Assembly (NCBI GenBank): GCA_937890595.1
Contig: CALADM010000023.1
Coordinates: forward strand, 1 to 64,000
Source: CAJMNU01 sp905214855
GTDB taxonomy: Bacteria > Bacillota > Clostridia > Lachnospirales > Lachnospiraceae
DNA length: 64,000 bases
Direction of reading: 5' to 3'
The notes beneath the pieces are model-generated. The model saw only the letters and a list, made by a program, of their open reading frames with translations, did not search any database and was not told the DNA's origin. Numbering within the stretch: position 1 is the first letter of the stretch; the number at the start of each line of letters is the position of its first letter. Position numbers and translations under genes: made by a program. Shown piece by piece: positions 43,458 through 51,240 of the stretch.

Positions 43458-45601
43458 AAAAATTAACACAAGATAATAAAATAAAAATTGCTTTTTTATC
43501 ATTATTTATATCAATAATATTAGCAAGTACGGTATTTGCAGAGTATTTTATGATAAGAGATAGTACGGATTTTTTAGGTATAAAATTAATGAATGGAAGA
43601 TTATCACAAGTCATTTTTTTAAGTCTACTGTTTATGATAACATTTTTTTGTATTAATACATGGAATTATATTATTTCTATCAAGAAACAGGGAGTTATTA
43701 TATTCAAAAAATACTTAATTGCTTATATTATTCTTTCGATATTTTATTTATTGTTATTAGAAAAAAGTAGTATTTGGTTTTTTGTGCTTTCGTTTTTTTT
43801 CATTACAGTACTTATTTATGTAGAACATTTTAAATATTTACCATATAATGCAAATCTTTCAGGAATAAGAAATATTTTTATCCTTTTAATATCTGCAACA
43901 ATTCAGTTTTACATTGTTGAGTTAATAAATGGAAATATTGATACGATTGCTATACAGTATATCATGGGAAATATTACTATTTATTTAGTAGTGATATGGT
44001 TTATATATATTTTATTAAGAAAAGTTTCTGTTTCAGTTGCAATTGCTATGTTTTTTATAACAAGTTTTGCAATTGCTAATTATTATGTTACAATATTCAG
44101 GGGAAGTCCGATTGTTCCTGGGGATTTTTTTGCATTAACAACAGCTACAAGTGTAATGGGAAACTACTCTTATGAAATTACGAAAGAAATGATATTTTGT
44201 GGAGGGTTATTCTTAATATGGATTTGTTTATTGTATTTGATGGAAAAGGGAACACCTCGAATTTCTAAGAAAAATGTATTATCAGGAGTATATATATTAT
44301 TTTTTCTTTTGATTAGTATATTTTCGTTTGATATATATGATTTATCATTAGATTTCTGGAATTTAAATAATAGTGTCAAGTCATATGGTGTGTCTATGTC
44401 TTTGATTGCGAATATCAGGGGAATGGGAATGAAAAAGCCTCAAGGATATTCTTTAAAAAACCTGGAAGAACTTTATGAACAATATTCACAACAGGATAAT
44501 GAAAATACAGACTGTCCTAATATTATTGCCATAATGAATGAAAGTTTTTCGGATTTAAGTGTCTTAGATAAAAGATTGAAAAGCGATATGTATATGCCAT
44601 ATTTTAATGATTTAGATAATACTATTAAGGGGTCTCTAATTGTTTCTGCATTAGGGGGAGGGACTGCTAATACAGAATATGAATTTTTAACAGGCAATAC
44701 AATGGCATTTATTCCAGGAAGCATACCATATCAACAGTATGTAGTAAAAAAATCGTATTCTTGGGTTCATGTATTAAAAGAACTGGATTATTATACAACG
44801 GCTATTCATCCTTTTTACAAGAATGGATATAATAGGAATAAGGTATATCCATATTTAGGATTTGATAAGTTTATTGGTATTGATGATTTTGACAATAATG
44901 CAGAACTTACAAGAAATATTTTTATATCTGATAAGGCTTCTTATAAAAGAGTTATTAAGGAATTTGAGGAGATAAAAGGCAGTGGTAAGAATGCATTTAT
45001 TTTTAATGTAACTATGCAAAATCATAGTGCATATAATACAGGGTTTTTCGCAAACAATACTATAAAAATACCTGATATAGAAGGAAATTTTCCTGAAACA
45101 GAGGAGTATTTGACTTTAATTAAAGAATCAGATGATGCAATACATATTTTGATTGACTATTTTTCTAAAATTGAAGACCCTACAGTGATAGTGTTTTTTG
45201 GAGATCATCAACCTCAGCTTTCAGAGTCATATTATGATTCTATAAAACCACAATCCCAATGGACTTGGGATGAATTTCAAAAACGATATATAGTTCCATT
45301 TTTCATATGGGCAAATTTTGATATTCCAGATCAGAATAATATATGTACAAGTCCTAATTATTTGTCTGGAATGGTTAGTAAAATTGCAGGGATTCCTATG
45401 ACAGCTTATCAAAAATTTCTTTTATCACTTCAAGAAGAAGTTCCGGTTTTAAATATTAATGCATATTTAACTAGACAAGGAGATTGGAAATTTTATACAG
45501 AAGAGTTTTGGAAAGACAATCCATTAAATTATTATCAATATATACAATATAATAATATATTTGGTAAAAATAAAATTGAAAATTGGTTCACACTAAAATA
45601 A
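43454..45601 (+). CDS. LTA synthase family phosphotransferase (sulfatase fold)
   Basis: A 715-residue membrane enzyme of the lipoteichoic-acid-synthase family, which adds phosphoglycerol-type groups outside the cell. Six or more helices occupy residues 1-315. The extracytoplasmic sulfatase-like domain (about 345-690) shows NIIAIMNESFSDLSVL near 355-370 with a metal-ligand Glu. It also has GGGTANTEYEFLTGNTMAF near 401, whose Thr is the expected nucleophile, then NVTMQNHSAYN near 516 and VIVFFGDHQPQL near 578. The start is TTG 43454 (overlap of 4 bases) and a GGAGG lies 16 bases upstream, a rather long spacing. Being inside a glycan export operon, it may decorate that glycan rather than make housekeeping LTA. 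Confidence 0.9.
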   Translation: MKKLTQDNKIKIAFLSLFISIILASTVFAEYFMIRDSTDFLGIKLMNGRLSQVIFLSLLFMITFFCINTWNYIISIKKQGVIIFKKYLIAYIILSIFYLLLLEKSSIWFFVLSFFFITVLIYVEHFKYLPYNANLSGIRNIFILLISATIQFYIVELINGNIDTIAIQYIMGNITIYLVVIWFIYILLRKVSVSVAIAMFFITSFAIANYYVTIFRGSPIVPGDFFALTTATSVMGNYSYEITKEMIFCGGLFLIWICLLYLMEKGTPRISKKNVLSGVYILFFLLISIFSFDIYDLSLDFWNLNNSVKSYGVSMSLIANIRGMGMKKPQGYSLKNLEELYEQYSQQDNENTDCPNIIAIMNESFSDLSVLDKRLKSDMYMPYFNDLDNTIKGSLIVSALGGGTANTEYEFLTGNTMAFIPGSIPYQQYVVKKSYSWVHVLKELDYYTTAIHPFYKNGYNRNKVYPYLGFDKFIGIDDFDNNAELTRNIFISDKASYKRVIKEFEEIKGSGKNAFIFNVTMQNHSAYNTGFFANNTIKIPDIEGNFPETEEYLTLIKESDDAIHILIDYFSKIEDPTVIVFFGDHQPQLSESYYDSIKPQSQWTWDEFQKRYIVPFFIWANFDIPDQNNICTSPNYLSGMVSKIAGIPMTAYQKFLLSLQEEVPVLNINAYLTRQGDWKFYTEEFWKDNPLNYYQYIQYNNIFGKNKIENWFTLK

Positions 45602-45613
45602 CAACATATTATT

Positions 45614-45642
45614 TTGTTTGCATAAATATAAAAATGTATAAA
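45614..45642 (+). promoter_or_regulatory. Promoter of the lipid kinase gene
   Basis: TTGTTT (45614-45619), 17-base spacer, TATAAA (45637-45642), about 26 bases before the preferred ATG. Confidence 0.6.
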
Positions 45643-45668
45643 ATTAAGTATTAATGGAGCTTAGAAAC

Positions 45669-46550
45669 ATGAAAAAACTGTTGTTTATCTTTAATCCTAT
45701 TTCTGGAAAGTCACGAATTAAAGATCAGTTATATGATGTGATCAATTTTTATACCCAGAATGGTTATATTGTTACTACGATTCCTACACAACATGCAAGA
45801 CATGCATATGAATTTTTAATAGAAAATCAGAATCAATATGATGCAATTATATGCAGTGGAGGAGATGGTACTCTTAATGAGACCGTTAGTGCATTGGTAA
45901 AAACAAAATCACAAGCTCAGTTTGGATATTTACCATCTGGATCTACCAATGATTTTGCCAGAAGCATTGGCATACCATTTGAATTGGAAAAAGCAATGTG
46001 GCTTAGTGTTTATGGAAATGAACATTGTGTAGACCTAGGAAAAATAAATGATCAGATTTTTGTGTATGTTGCAGCATTTGGACTTTTTACAAATGTTGCA
46101 TATGCTACTCCCCAGAGATTCAAAAATATATTGGGATATCTTGCATATTTGTTAGAGGGGATCAGGCAGATTTCAGAGTTAAGAGTATATCATATCCATC
46201 TGACATATGAAGATGGAGTGATAGAAGGTGATTTTATCATCGGATTGATTACTAATTCTATGTCTATAGGGGGATTCAAAAATCCAAGAAGTAATGTTGT
46301 AGAATTAGACGATGGACTTTTTGAAGTAATTTTAATTCGTAAGCCCAATCATATTATTGAATTACAGTCTATTATTGCATCATTGCTTTCTGAAAAGCCA
46401 AACTCTTCGTTTATCACATATCTTCAATCTTCACGGATTCAGATTGAATCTGAAGAGATGAGCTGGACTGTAGATGGAGAGTATGGAGGAAATCATAAAA
46501 AGGTTGAAATTACGAATTTAAAACAGGTCTTTTGTATTATGGGACAGTAA
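45669..46550 (+). CDS. Diacylglycerol kinase family lipid kinase (YegS/DgkB-like)
   Basis: Phosphorylates diacylglycerol or a related lipid at the membrane. The 293-residue protein has the full family pattern: LLFIFNPISGKSRIKDQLYD near residue 4-23, IICSGGDGTLNETVSALV near 59 with the GGDGT nucleotide loop, LPSGSTNDFARSIGIP near 88, and a C-terminal DDGLFEVILIRK and MSWTVDGEYGG. ATG 45669 is preceded by TGGAGC with 9-base spacing. ATG 45654 lies before that site. LTA-synthase-type enzymes release diacylglycerol, and a DgkB-like kinase recycles it in Firmicutes. Its position directly after the LTA-synthase-like gene therefore makes metabolic sense. Confidence 0.92.
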   Translation: MKKLLFIFNPISGKSRIKDQLYDVINFYTQNGYIVTTIPTQHARHAYEFLIENQNQYDAIICSGGDGTLNETVSALVKTKSQAQFGYLPSGSTNDFARSIGIPFELEKAMWLSVYGNEHCVDLGKINDQIFVYVAAFGLFTNVAYATPQRFKNILGYLAYLLEGIRQISELRVYHIHLTYEDGVIEGDFIIGLITNSMSIGGFKNPRSNVVELDDGLFEVILIRKPNHIIELQSIIASLLSEKPNSSFITYLQSSRIQIESEEMSWTVDGEYGGNHKKVEITNLKQVFCIMGQ

Positions 46551-46608
46551 ATGTATTTTTGTTTTAAATCTGAATTAAAATTTATTTGGCAAAATGTTAG
46601 AATATAGA

Positions 46609-46645
46609 TAAAAGCACCATAGGGCTTTTAAGTCTTATGGTGCTC
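46609..46645. terminator. Terminator between convergent genes
   Basis: AGCACCATA (46613-46621) pairs with TATGGTGCT (46636-46644), with further partial pairing in the loop. On the minus strand it is followed by TTTTATC, so it best serves the PD-(D/E)XK-like gene. It also closes the lipid kinase transcript weakly. Confidence 0.65.
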
Positions 46646-46656
46646 ATGATCTCTGA

Positions 46657-47412
46657 TTACTGGTATCCAATTACTTCGGATGATACTTCTTGAATTGTTT
46701 CATCGCTTATGTTCGCAATGTCTAATAGATAAACACTGTTCAATCTGGGATTGAATATGCCAAGTTTTTTAATGTTCTGAAATTCTTTGTGGATTGAATG
46801 ACATCCCATTATGTAATATATAAGTATTTGTAAAGTATATTTGTTTTTAGGAGCATCTTTGGAAACTTTCAAATCCCATAAAGTATCTTTGGTTAAATAA
46901 TCACCATCACCAGATGAAATAATATCTGTATATCCTCCCTCAAAAGTAAAACCATCTACTACAACAGGACCATATTTTTGCCAAAATGATAAACATCTAT
47001 TGACCATGATACGTATATTGTCAATTGTTTCAGTATTTGGCTGGATTTGTTGGACAGGTTTATATCCAAGTGTTCCAGCACGAAAACAAACATCATAGCC
47101 AACCGCTTTGCAGGCACTGATAATAGAATTATCATCTAATCCCTTGATTTTGGAGAGGAGTTTTTCGGCATTTTTTCTTTCTTGGATTAGTTCAGAACCA
47201 AGTAATGAAATATGAAATGCTTCCTCTATAGGTGTTCCTGTCATAAATCTGGTTAAATAGTCTACCGCCAATCCCACTAAACTGGCATGTATATTTTCGT
47301 TGGAATTTAAATTAATTCCGTCATTAAGCTTAGTTTCTGTAAAGTCCTTTGGTTTTATATATCCCCCACGAGGTTGCTTTGTTACTTTTATTCTTTGTGT
47401 AACAGAATACAT
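46657..47412 (-). CDS. PD-(D/E)XK nuclease-like protein of unknown function
   Basis: A 251-residue soluble protein not recognised by name. The central part reads like the core of the PD-(D/E)XK fold: VVDGFTFEGGYTDIISSGDG near residue 140-159, then LTKDTLWDLKVSKDAPKN near 161-178, whose DLK supplies the D-x-K of the motif, and YTLQILIYYIMGCHSIHKEF near 180-199, which matches the usual Q-containing helix of RecB/Cas4-like nucleases. A basic N-terminus (QRIKVTKQPRGGYIKPKDF) precedes it. Such domains cut or bind DNA, but the role here is open. It is alone on the minus strand, A+T-rich like the nearby island. AAAGG lies 9-12 bases upstream of the ATG. Confidence 0.7.
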   Translation of the reverse strand: MYSVTQRIKVTKQPRGGYIKPKDFTETKLNDGINLNSNENIHASLVGLAVDYLTRFMTGTPIEEAFHISLLGSELIQERKNAEKLLSKIKGLDDNSIISACKAVGYDVCFRAGTLGYKPVQQIQPNTETIDNIRIMVNRCLSFWQKYGPVVVDGFTFEGGYTDIISSGDGDYLTKDTLWDLKVSKDAPKNKYTLQILIYYIMGCHSIHKEFQNIKKLGIFNPRLNSVYLLDIANISDETIQEVSSEVIGYQ

Positions 47413-47500
47413 AATGTCATCGCCTTTCTATTGACAAATAGGTACATTAATGTTTTTACAAAATATAGATTTATTATATAGATGTTTTTATTAATAGTCT

Positions 47501-48139
47501 TTACAACCCCTTCTGCAGCAGATCATGCAGATAATCTTTCAATTTTTCAATATCACCATCTGCAAAACAATATCCATCCATCTGACAACGTTTTGCGCCT
47601 TCTATATTCTGTGGCAGATCATCGATAAAGAAGCACTCCAAAGGATTTAAATGGAATTTCTCAAATAAACGTTCATAGATCACTGCATCTGGCTTGAGGC
47701 ACTTTTCATCTGCAGAAACCAAAAGACCATCGAAATATTCCAGACCGGGAATTTTTCTATAATAGGAATAGAAAGACAGTGCAGCATTAGAACATAAATA
47801 GATATGGTAGCCATATTTTTTTAAACGGCGGACCAAATCACCCATTTCATAGATTGGATCCATATAATGATACCAATTTTTCAGGCAATGAGTAATTTCC
47901 TGACAGGATTTCTCATAATATTCCTGTGAAGAGGAGATCGCATGTACTTTTGCAAAGATCCGTTTTAATGCATCTTCTTCACTTAAAACGCCTTTATCCA
48001 TCAATTTCCATTCTGGTCCATTCAAGAGGTATGTAGAAACCAACAGACGAAATTCAGGAGAAACGGTATTCTGACAGATTTTTTCAGGAGAATAACGTAA
48101 GAGAACATTCCCCATATCAAAGATAATATTACGAATCAT
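47501..48139 (-). CDS. HAD family hydrolase (subfamily IA)
   Basis: A 212-residue phosphatase-type HAD enzyme. The motifs are MIRNIIFDMGNVLLRYSPE at the N-terminus (motif I, with DxGN in place of the commoner DxDG), YHIYLCSNAALSFY near 97 (motif II), KPDAVIYERLFEKF near 135 with the motif III Lys, and CFFIDDLPQNIEGAKRC near 155 (motif IV). The DMGNVL form and length match YihX-like alpha-glucose-1-phosphate phosphatases, though the substrate is only a guess. The start taken is the Met directly before the first strand, with AAAGGA about 11 bases upstream. In-frame ATGs at 48148 and 48190 are alternatives. It is monocistronic on the minus strand. Confidence 0.9.
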   Translation of the reverse strand: MIRNIIFDMGNVLLRYSPEKICQNTVSPEFRLLVSTYLLNGPEWKLMDKGVLSEEDALKRIFAKVHAISSSQEYYEKSCQEITHCLKNWYHYMDPIYEMGDLVRRLKKYGYHIYLCSNAALSFYSYYRKIPGLEYFDGLLVSADEKCLKPDAVIYERLFEKFHLNPLECFFIDDLPQNIEGAKRCQMDGYCFADGDIEKLKDYLHDLLQKGL

Positions 48140-48369
48140 AGTATACATTGTCCTTTCTAAATTTATTTTTAATATAATGTAGTATAACACAGAAAACAGG
48201 AAATAGATATTCTTTCTGTTTTCTGGATAATAGACATATTTTAAGCAGATGTGTCTTATATATGTATTATGGCATAGTATTCATGCATGTTATGAATGAG
48301 CAAAAAACGCTTAGTTTTGAGGATGCTGATATTAATGCTGAGGAAAATTCAGATTGGAGACTTGGGGTT

Positions 48370-48579
48370 ATGGAAAACAGCCAAATGTCTGCTAAAGATA
48401 TGATCCAGAGAATTTACGAGTTGGAACAGGAAAATAAGAAACTGACAGAGACAGTGGAATGGATGCATGATACGATCTGGAATATGTTAAGGGAACGAAA
48501 GAAAATGGAACAAGCATATAGAGAGGCAGCAGCGGCAACGATAAATACTTCCTTTTTGTCCAGCCCACAACATGGCTAA
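48370..48579 (+). CDS. Small coiled-coil protein of unknown function
   Basis: A predicted protein of about 69 residues. MSAKDMIQRIYELEQENKKL and TVEWMHDTIWNMLRERKKME form one long amphipathic helix, probably a dimeric coiled coil, followed by an Ala-rich end. The open frame reaches back to 48262, but only ATG 48370 has a plausible site (GGAG 10 bases upstream). The N-terminal extension is less helical. A clear terminator just after the stop supports it being a real transcript. There is no family match or known function. Confidence 0.55.
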   Translation: MENSQMSAKDMIQRIYELEQENKKLTETVEWMHDTIWNMLRERKKMEQAYREAAAATINTSFLSSPQHG

Positions 48580-48605
48580 GGATTGGTTGTGTGCTGGACT
48601 TTTTT
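48558..48605 (+). terminator. Rho-independent terminator of the small coiled-coil gene
   Basis: A 14-bp stem with one mismatch (48558-48571 with 48586-48599) and six T residues at 48600-48605. The left arm overlaps the end of the reading frame. Confidence 0.9.
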
Positions 48606-48661
48606 AACGATACATAACTGAAAAACAGTGGGAATGCCTGATTGTTCACCAATAAAAGAGT

Positions 48662-49222
48662 TTACACTCCCAAAACTTCAAAAGCACGGTATAGGGCTGC
48701 GGCATGGACAGATTGCAGAATCTGTCCAGTCTGCAGCATTTCTTTTACCTTAGGGATGGACATCAATTCTACTTCGATCTCTTCTGTGGTATCTAATTTT
48801 TGACAACTTGTTTTCTTTGCATGTTGAGCCAGATAGCACCATGCATAGTTGGTAAGGCAGGAAGCGTTGGGGGCGATCTTAAAGAGAAATTGCAGATCAT
48901 CCGCCTGATATCCTGTTTCTTCTAATAATTCCCGTTTGGCTGCTGCCTCAAAATCCTCCCCGACTTCTACGCATCCTGCCGGAATTTCAGGGATCACTTC
49001 ACGCAGTCCGTGGCGGTACTGGTAGATCATAGGAATCTGTCCATCATCTGTGACTGCGATCACAACAACAAAATCTGGGATATGATTTACATAAAATGGA
49101 GCAATCATGGTGCCATTTGCCATGCGGCAGTCATCTGCGGTTAAATTAATCCAAGGATCTTGGATAATGGTTTTAGAAGAAAGAAGTTCCCATTTCATTT
49201 GCTCTTTTTTGTCTGGATTCAT
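48662..49222 (-). CDS. NUDIX hydrolase (ADP-ribose pyrophosphatase-like)
   Basis: Hydrolyses a nucleoside diphosphate linked to another group, most likely ADP-ribose. The 186-residue protein has a complete NUDIX box spread over GCVEVGEDFEAAAKRELLEE and TGYQ (near residue 83-106), preceded by the YQYRHGLREVIPEIPAG strand typical of the ADP-ribose subgroup. The substrate-side region APNASCLTNYAWCYLAQ follows. It is a minus-strand single gene with AAAGGAAGA about 9 bases upstream of ATG. Length and arrangement are normal. Confidence 0.92.
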   Translation of the reverse strand: MNPDKKEQMKWELLSSKTIIQDPWINLTADDCRMANGTMIAPFYVNHIPDFVVVIAVTDDGQIPMIYQYRHGLREVIPEIPAGCVEVGEDFEAAAKRELLEETGYQADDLQFLFKIAPNASCLTNYAWCYLAQHAKKTSCQKLDTTEEIEVELMSIPKVKEMLQTGQILQSVHAAALYRAFEVLGV

Positions 49223-49327
49223 CTGATTTATCTTCCTTTCCTGAATATCTGTTTAGAGAGTTCTAATATCAGTATAATGTATAATGCCATGTTGGTAAAT
49301 GGAATGCAAGTATTTTTAAATCTCTGC

Positions 49328-49372
49328 AAAAAACAAGCCATGGAAAGTCTTGATATCTTTCCACAGCTTGTT
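49328..49372 (-). terminator. Terminator of the cell-wall-binding protein gene
   Basis: On the minus strand, AACAAGC/GCTTGTT and TGGAAAG/CTTTCCA arms (49332-49347 with 49357-49372) are followed by a run of T residues (A-run 49328-49333 on plus). It lies about 100 bases after the stop at 49469. Confidence 0.82.
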
Positions 49373-49468
49373 GATGGGGATACAGCCTTTTTTGTTGTTT
49401 ATACTATAACAAGTAGTTAGTTTGTTTTTTTAGATGTTCTGGATTCGGATTTCTTTTCCTGACTAGGT

Positions 49469-50827
49469 TTACTGTATGATCTTTCCTTCCGTATCCACAA
49501 CCCATACTTTGTTGTTCTCGTCTCTGAAATCTCTGTATCCAGAACCCAGATCCGGTCTTTCGGAAGACTTAGAAGATTTACCAGCTTTCTGGAGACTTCC
49601 CTTTGTATTTACAAGATAGGATACGTCATCCAGTACAGCAGGGGCATAGCGGAGATCTTCATTGGCATCCTGACGTTTACCCTGTACATACACGGCATTG
49701 TCATAAATACCATGAAGCCCCTGACCCTTTTTAGAGCCGTCTGTGTAGAAAAACCAAGTAAAGCTGTCACCACTTTCCTCATCATAGATAGTCTGTTTTC
49801 CGGTTTTCATCGCACCGCCTTCTCCTTCTTCACCAAAGTAAAAATTAGCAGTAGTCCCATCTTCCAATGTGATGTTTTTCAGTCCGGTCTGCATGACACC
49901 TTTCTCATTGAAGCAGTATTTTTTAGAATCGATTGTAAACAGTTCAAGAGAATGATTGGAAGCTGCATGTGGTTTTCCATTTTTTAAATAGAACCAGTAA
50001 GATTCATCAATACTGTGGATTCCTTCAATTCCTTCCAGTTCCATCCACCCTTCGGAACGGCTTCCATCCTCTGTGGAATAGTGCTGGTAATTGGATAGGA
50101 GAAGGTCTGTGGCAGAGCCATCTGCGTTGGAAGCAGTTGCATTGCCGGTTTTAACCCATCCGGTCTGCATCGCACCATCTATAAAAGTATAGTATTTTCC
50201 ATCAATTTTTTTATCTGTCTGATTGTCAATACGGCGGCCACGAGAGTCAAAGTAAGACCAGACATCCCCATTGTCTGGATTGTTGACATCTTCTTCAAAG
50301 AAGATCCAGCCAGTCTGCATCGCACCATTGGACTCATCTCCACAGAAATAGGTATAGCCATCTACCTCGATCAGTCCGGTCTGCATTTGTCCGTCTTCAT
50401 TAAAGTAATACTGTTTGTCATTGATCGTGTACCATCTAGAGTTTACGGCACGACCATTTTTGTCAAAGTAGTACCAGTACTGGGAAGGGGCATCCTCTAC
50501 ATCCCAGTCTTCTTCATTTTCAATGGAGATCCATGTGTTTGTCACCATAGAACCATCACTTCCCACATAACGGTCATCAATTTTCTGGTTAAAAGTCAAA
50601 TTACCATCGGAATCCAGATAATACCAGTTGTCATTGACTTTTTTCCATGTATCTGTCTCCAAATATCCTTCAGAGCCATAATATACCCAGTTCCCATTTT
50701 CTTCTGTCCATCCGTTTGTTTTGGCAAAGACAGATGCTGTCGCTGGAAATGTTGTCATCTTTGGTGCAAGAACGGCCATCAATGCCGCAGCAGATAATAC
50801 TGCTAAAAATTTAGATTCTTTTCTCAT
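49469..50827 (-). CDS. Secreted cell-wall-binding repeat protein (choline/glucan-binding type)
   Basis: A 452-residue exported protein. The signal peptide (MRKESKFLAVLSAAALMAVL) ends near ATASVFA. The rest is made almost wholly of aromatic cell-wall-binding repeats of about 20 residues, for example NGWTEENGNWVYYGSEGYLE, KVNDNWYYLDSDGNLT and NDKQYYFNEDGQMQTGLIEV, with GAMQTGW ends. This is the CW_binding_1 pattern found in choline-binding and glucan-binding proteins. No enzymatic domain is visible, so it is a binding or scaffold protein. ATG 50827 has GGGGAGAAC upstream. The longer frame from 50893 has no ribosome binding site and would hide the signal peptide. If the repeats bind phosphocholine, the LicD enzyme in block I could provide the ligand. 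Confidence 0.88.
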   Translation of the reverse strand: MRKESKFLAVLSAAALMAVLAPKMTTFPATASVFAKTNGWTEENGNWVYYGSEGYLETDTWKKVNDNWYYLDSDGNLTFNQKIDDRYVGSDGSMVTNTWISIENEEDWDVEDAPSQYWYYFDKNGRAVNSRWYTINDKQYYFNEDGQMQTGLIEVDGYTYFCGDESNGAMQTGWIFFEEDVNNPDNGDVWSYFDSRGRRIDNQTDKKIDGKYYTFIDGAMQTGWVKTGNATASNADGSATDLLLSNYQHYSTEDGSRSEGWMELEGIEGIHSIDESYWFYLKNGKPHAASNHSLELFTIDSKKYCFNEKGVMQTGLKNITLEDGTTANFYFGEEGEGGAMKTGKQTIYDEESGDSFTWFFYTDGSKKGQGLHGIYDNAVYVQGKRQDANEDLRYAPAVLDDVSYLVNTKGSLQKAGKSSKSSERPDLGSGYRDFRDENNKVWVVDTEGKIIQ

Positions 50828-50969
50828 GTTGTTCTCCCCTTTTTTGAATGTGAAAATTGAAATAGAATAACTTGGAATACAATTGAAACACAATGAAAAT
50901 GCAATTGCTATGCGTACTTGTACCTTGAATTGTACTTGTAACGAAAAGCCGTTGTTGCCTTACGACGTG

Positions 50970-50998
50970 ATTATAGCGTAGGGGGAGGGAGAGTGAAA
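50970..50998 (-). promoter_or_regulatory. Promoter of the cell-wall-binding protein gene
   Basis: On the minus strand TTTCAC (50993-50998), 17-base spacer, TATAAT (50970-50975), giving a leader of about 135 bases. Two copies of TACAAGTA (50915-50922 and 50933-50940, 18 bases apart) lie in the leader and might bind a regulator. Confidence 0.7.
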
Positions 50999-51066
50999 GT
51001 GAGGATTGCTGGTAAGATTGGAAGGAGATGACAAAGGTGAGAAAAGACAGCAGAATATCTGTATTT

Positions 51067-51095
51067 TTTCATTTACGGTTTTCATCTGCTATGAT
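51067..51095 (+). promoter_or_regulatory. Possible promoter of glycan block III
   Basis: TTTCAT (51067-51072), 17-base spacer, TATGAT (51090-51095) with extended TG. It is the best candidate in the 240 bases before the thiamine-diphosphate enzyme gene. Confidence 0.4.
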
Positions 51096-51240
51096 GTTAT
51101 GAGAAATGGAAAAAGCAGAAAAGTCGGAAAGCAAGGAAGTCTTTCGTAGACGGTTAGTGTATTCTGTGGTAAGATAACGTATAGAAATTGACAGACAGGA
51201 AGCGGGAAAGCAAAAATAAAAAACGAAGAGAGGTATCCGA

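Noticed and set aside
33086..47420. Integrase, transposase or attachment-site repeats bordering the A+T-rich island
   Set aside because: No such gene or flanking direct repeat could be found by eye; acquisition is inferred from composition only.
48262..48369. Longer version of the small coiled-coil protein starting at 48262
   Set aside because: No ribosome binding site precedes any of the upstream ATGs; a downstream ATG has a plausible one. The choice is not certain.
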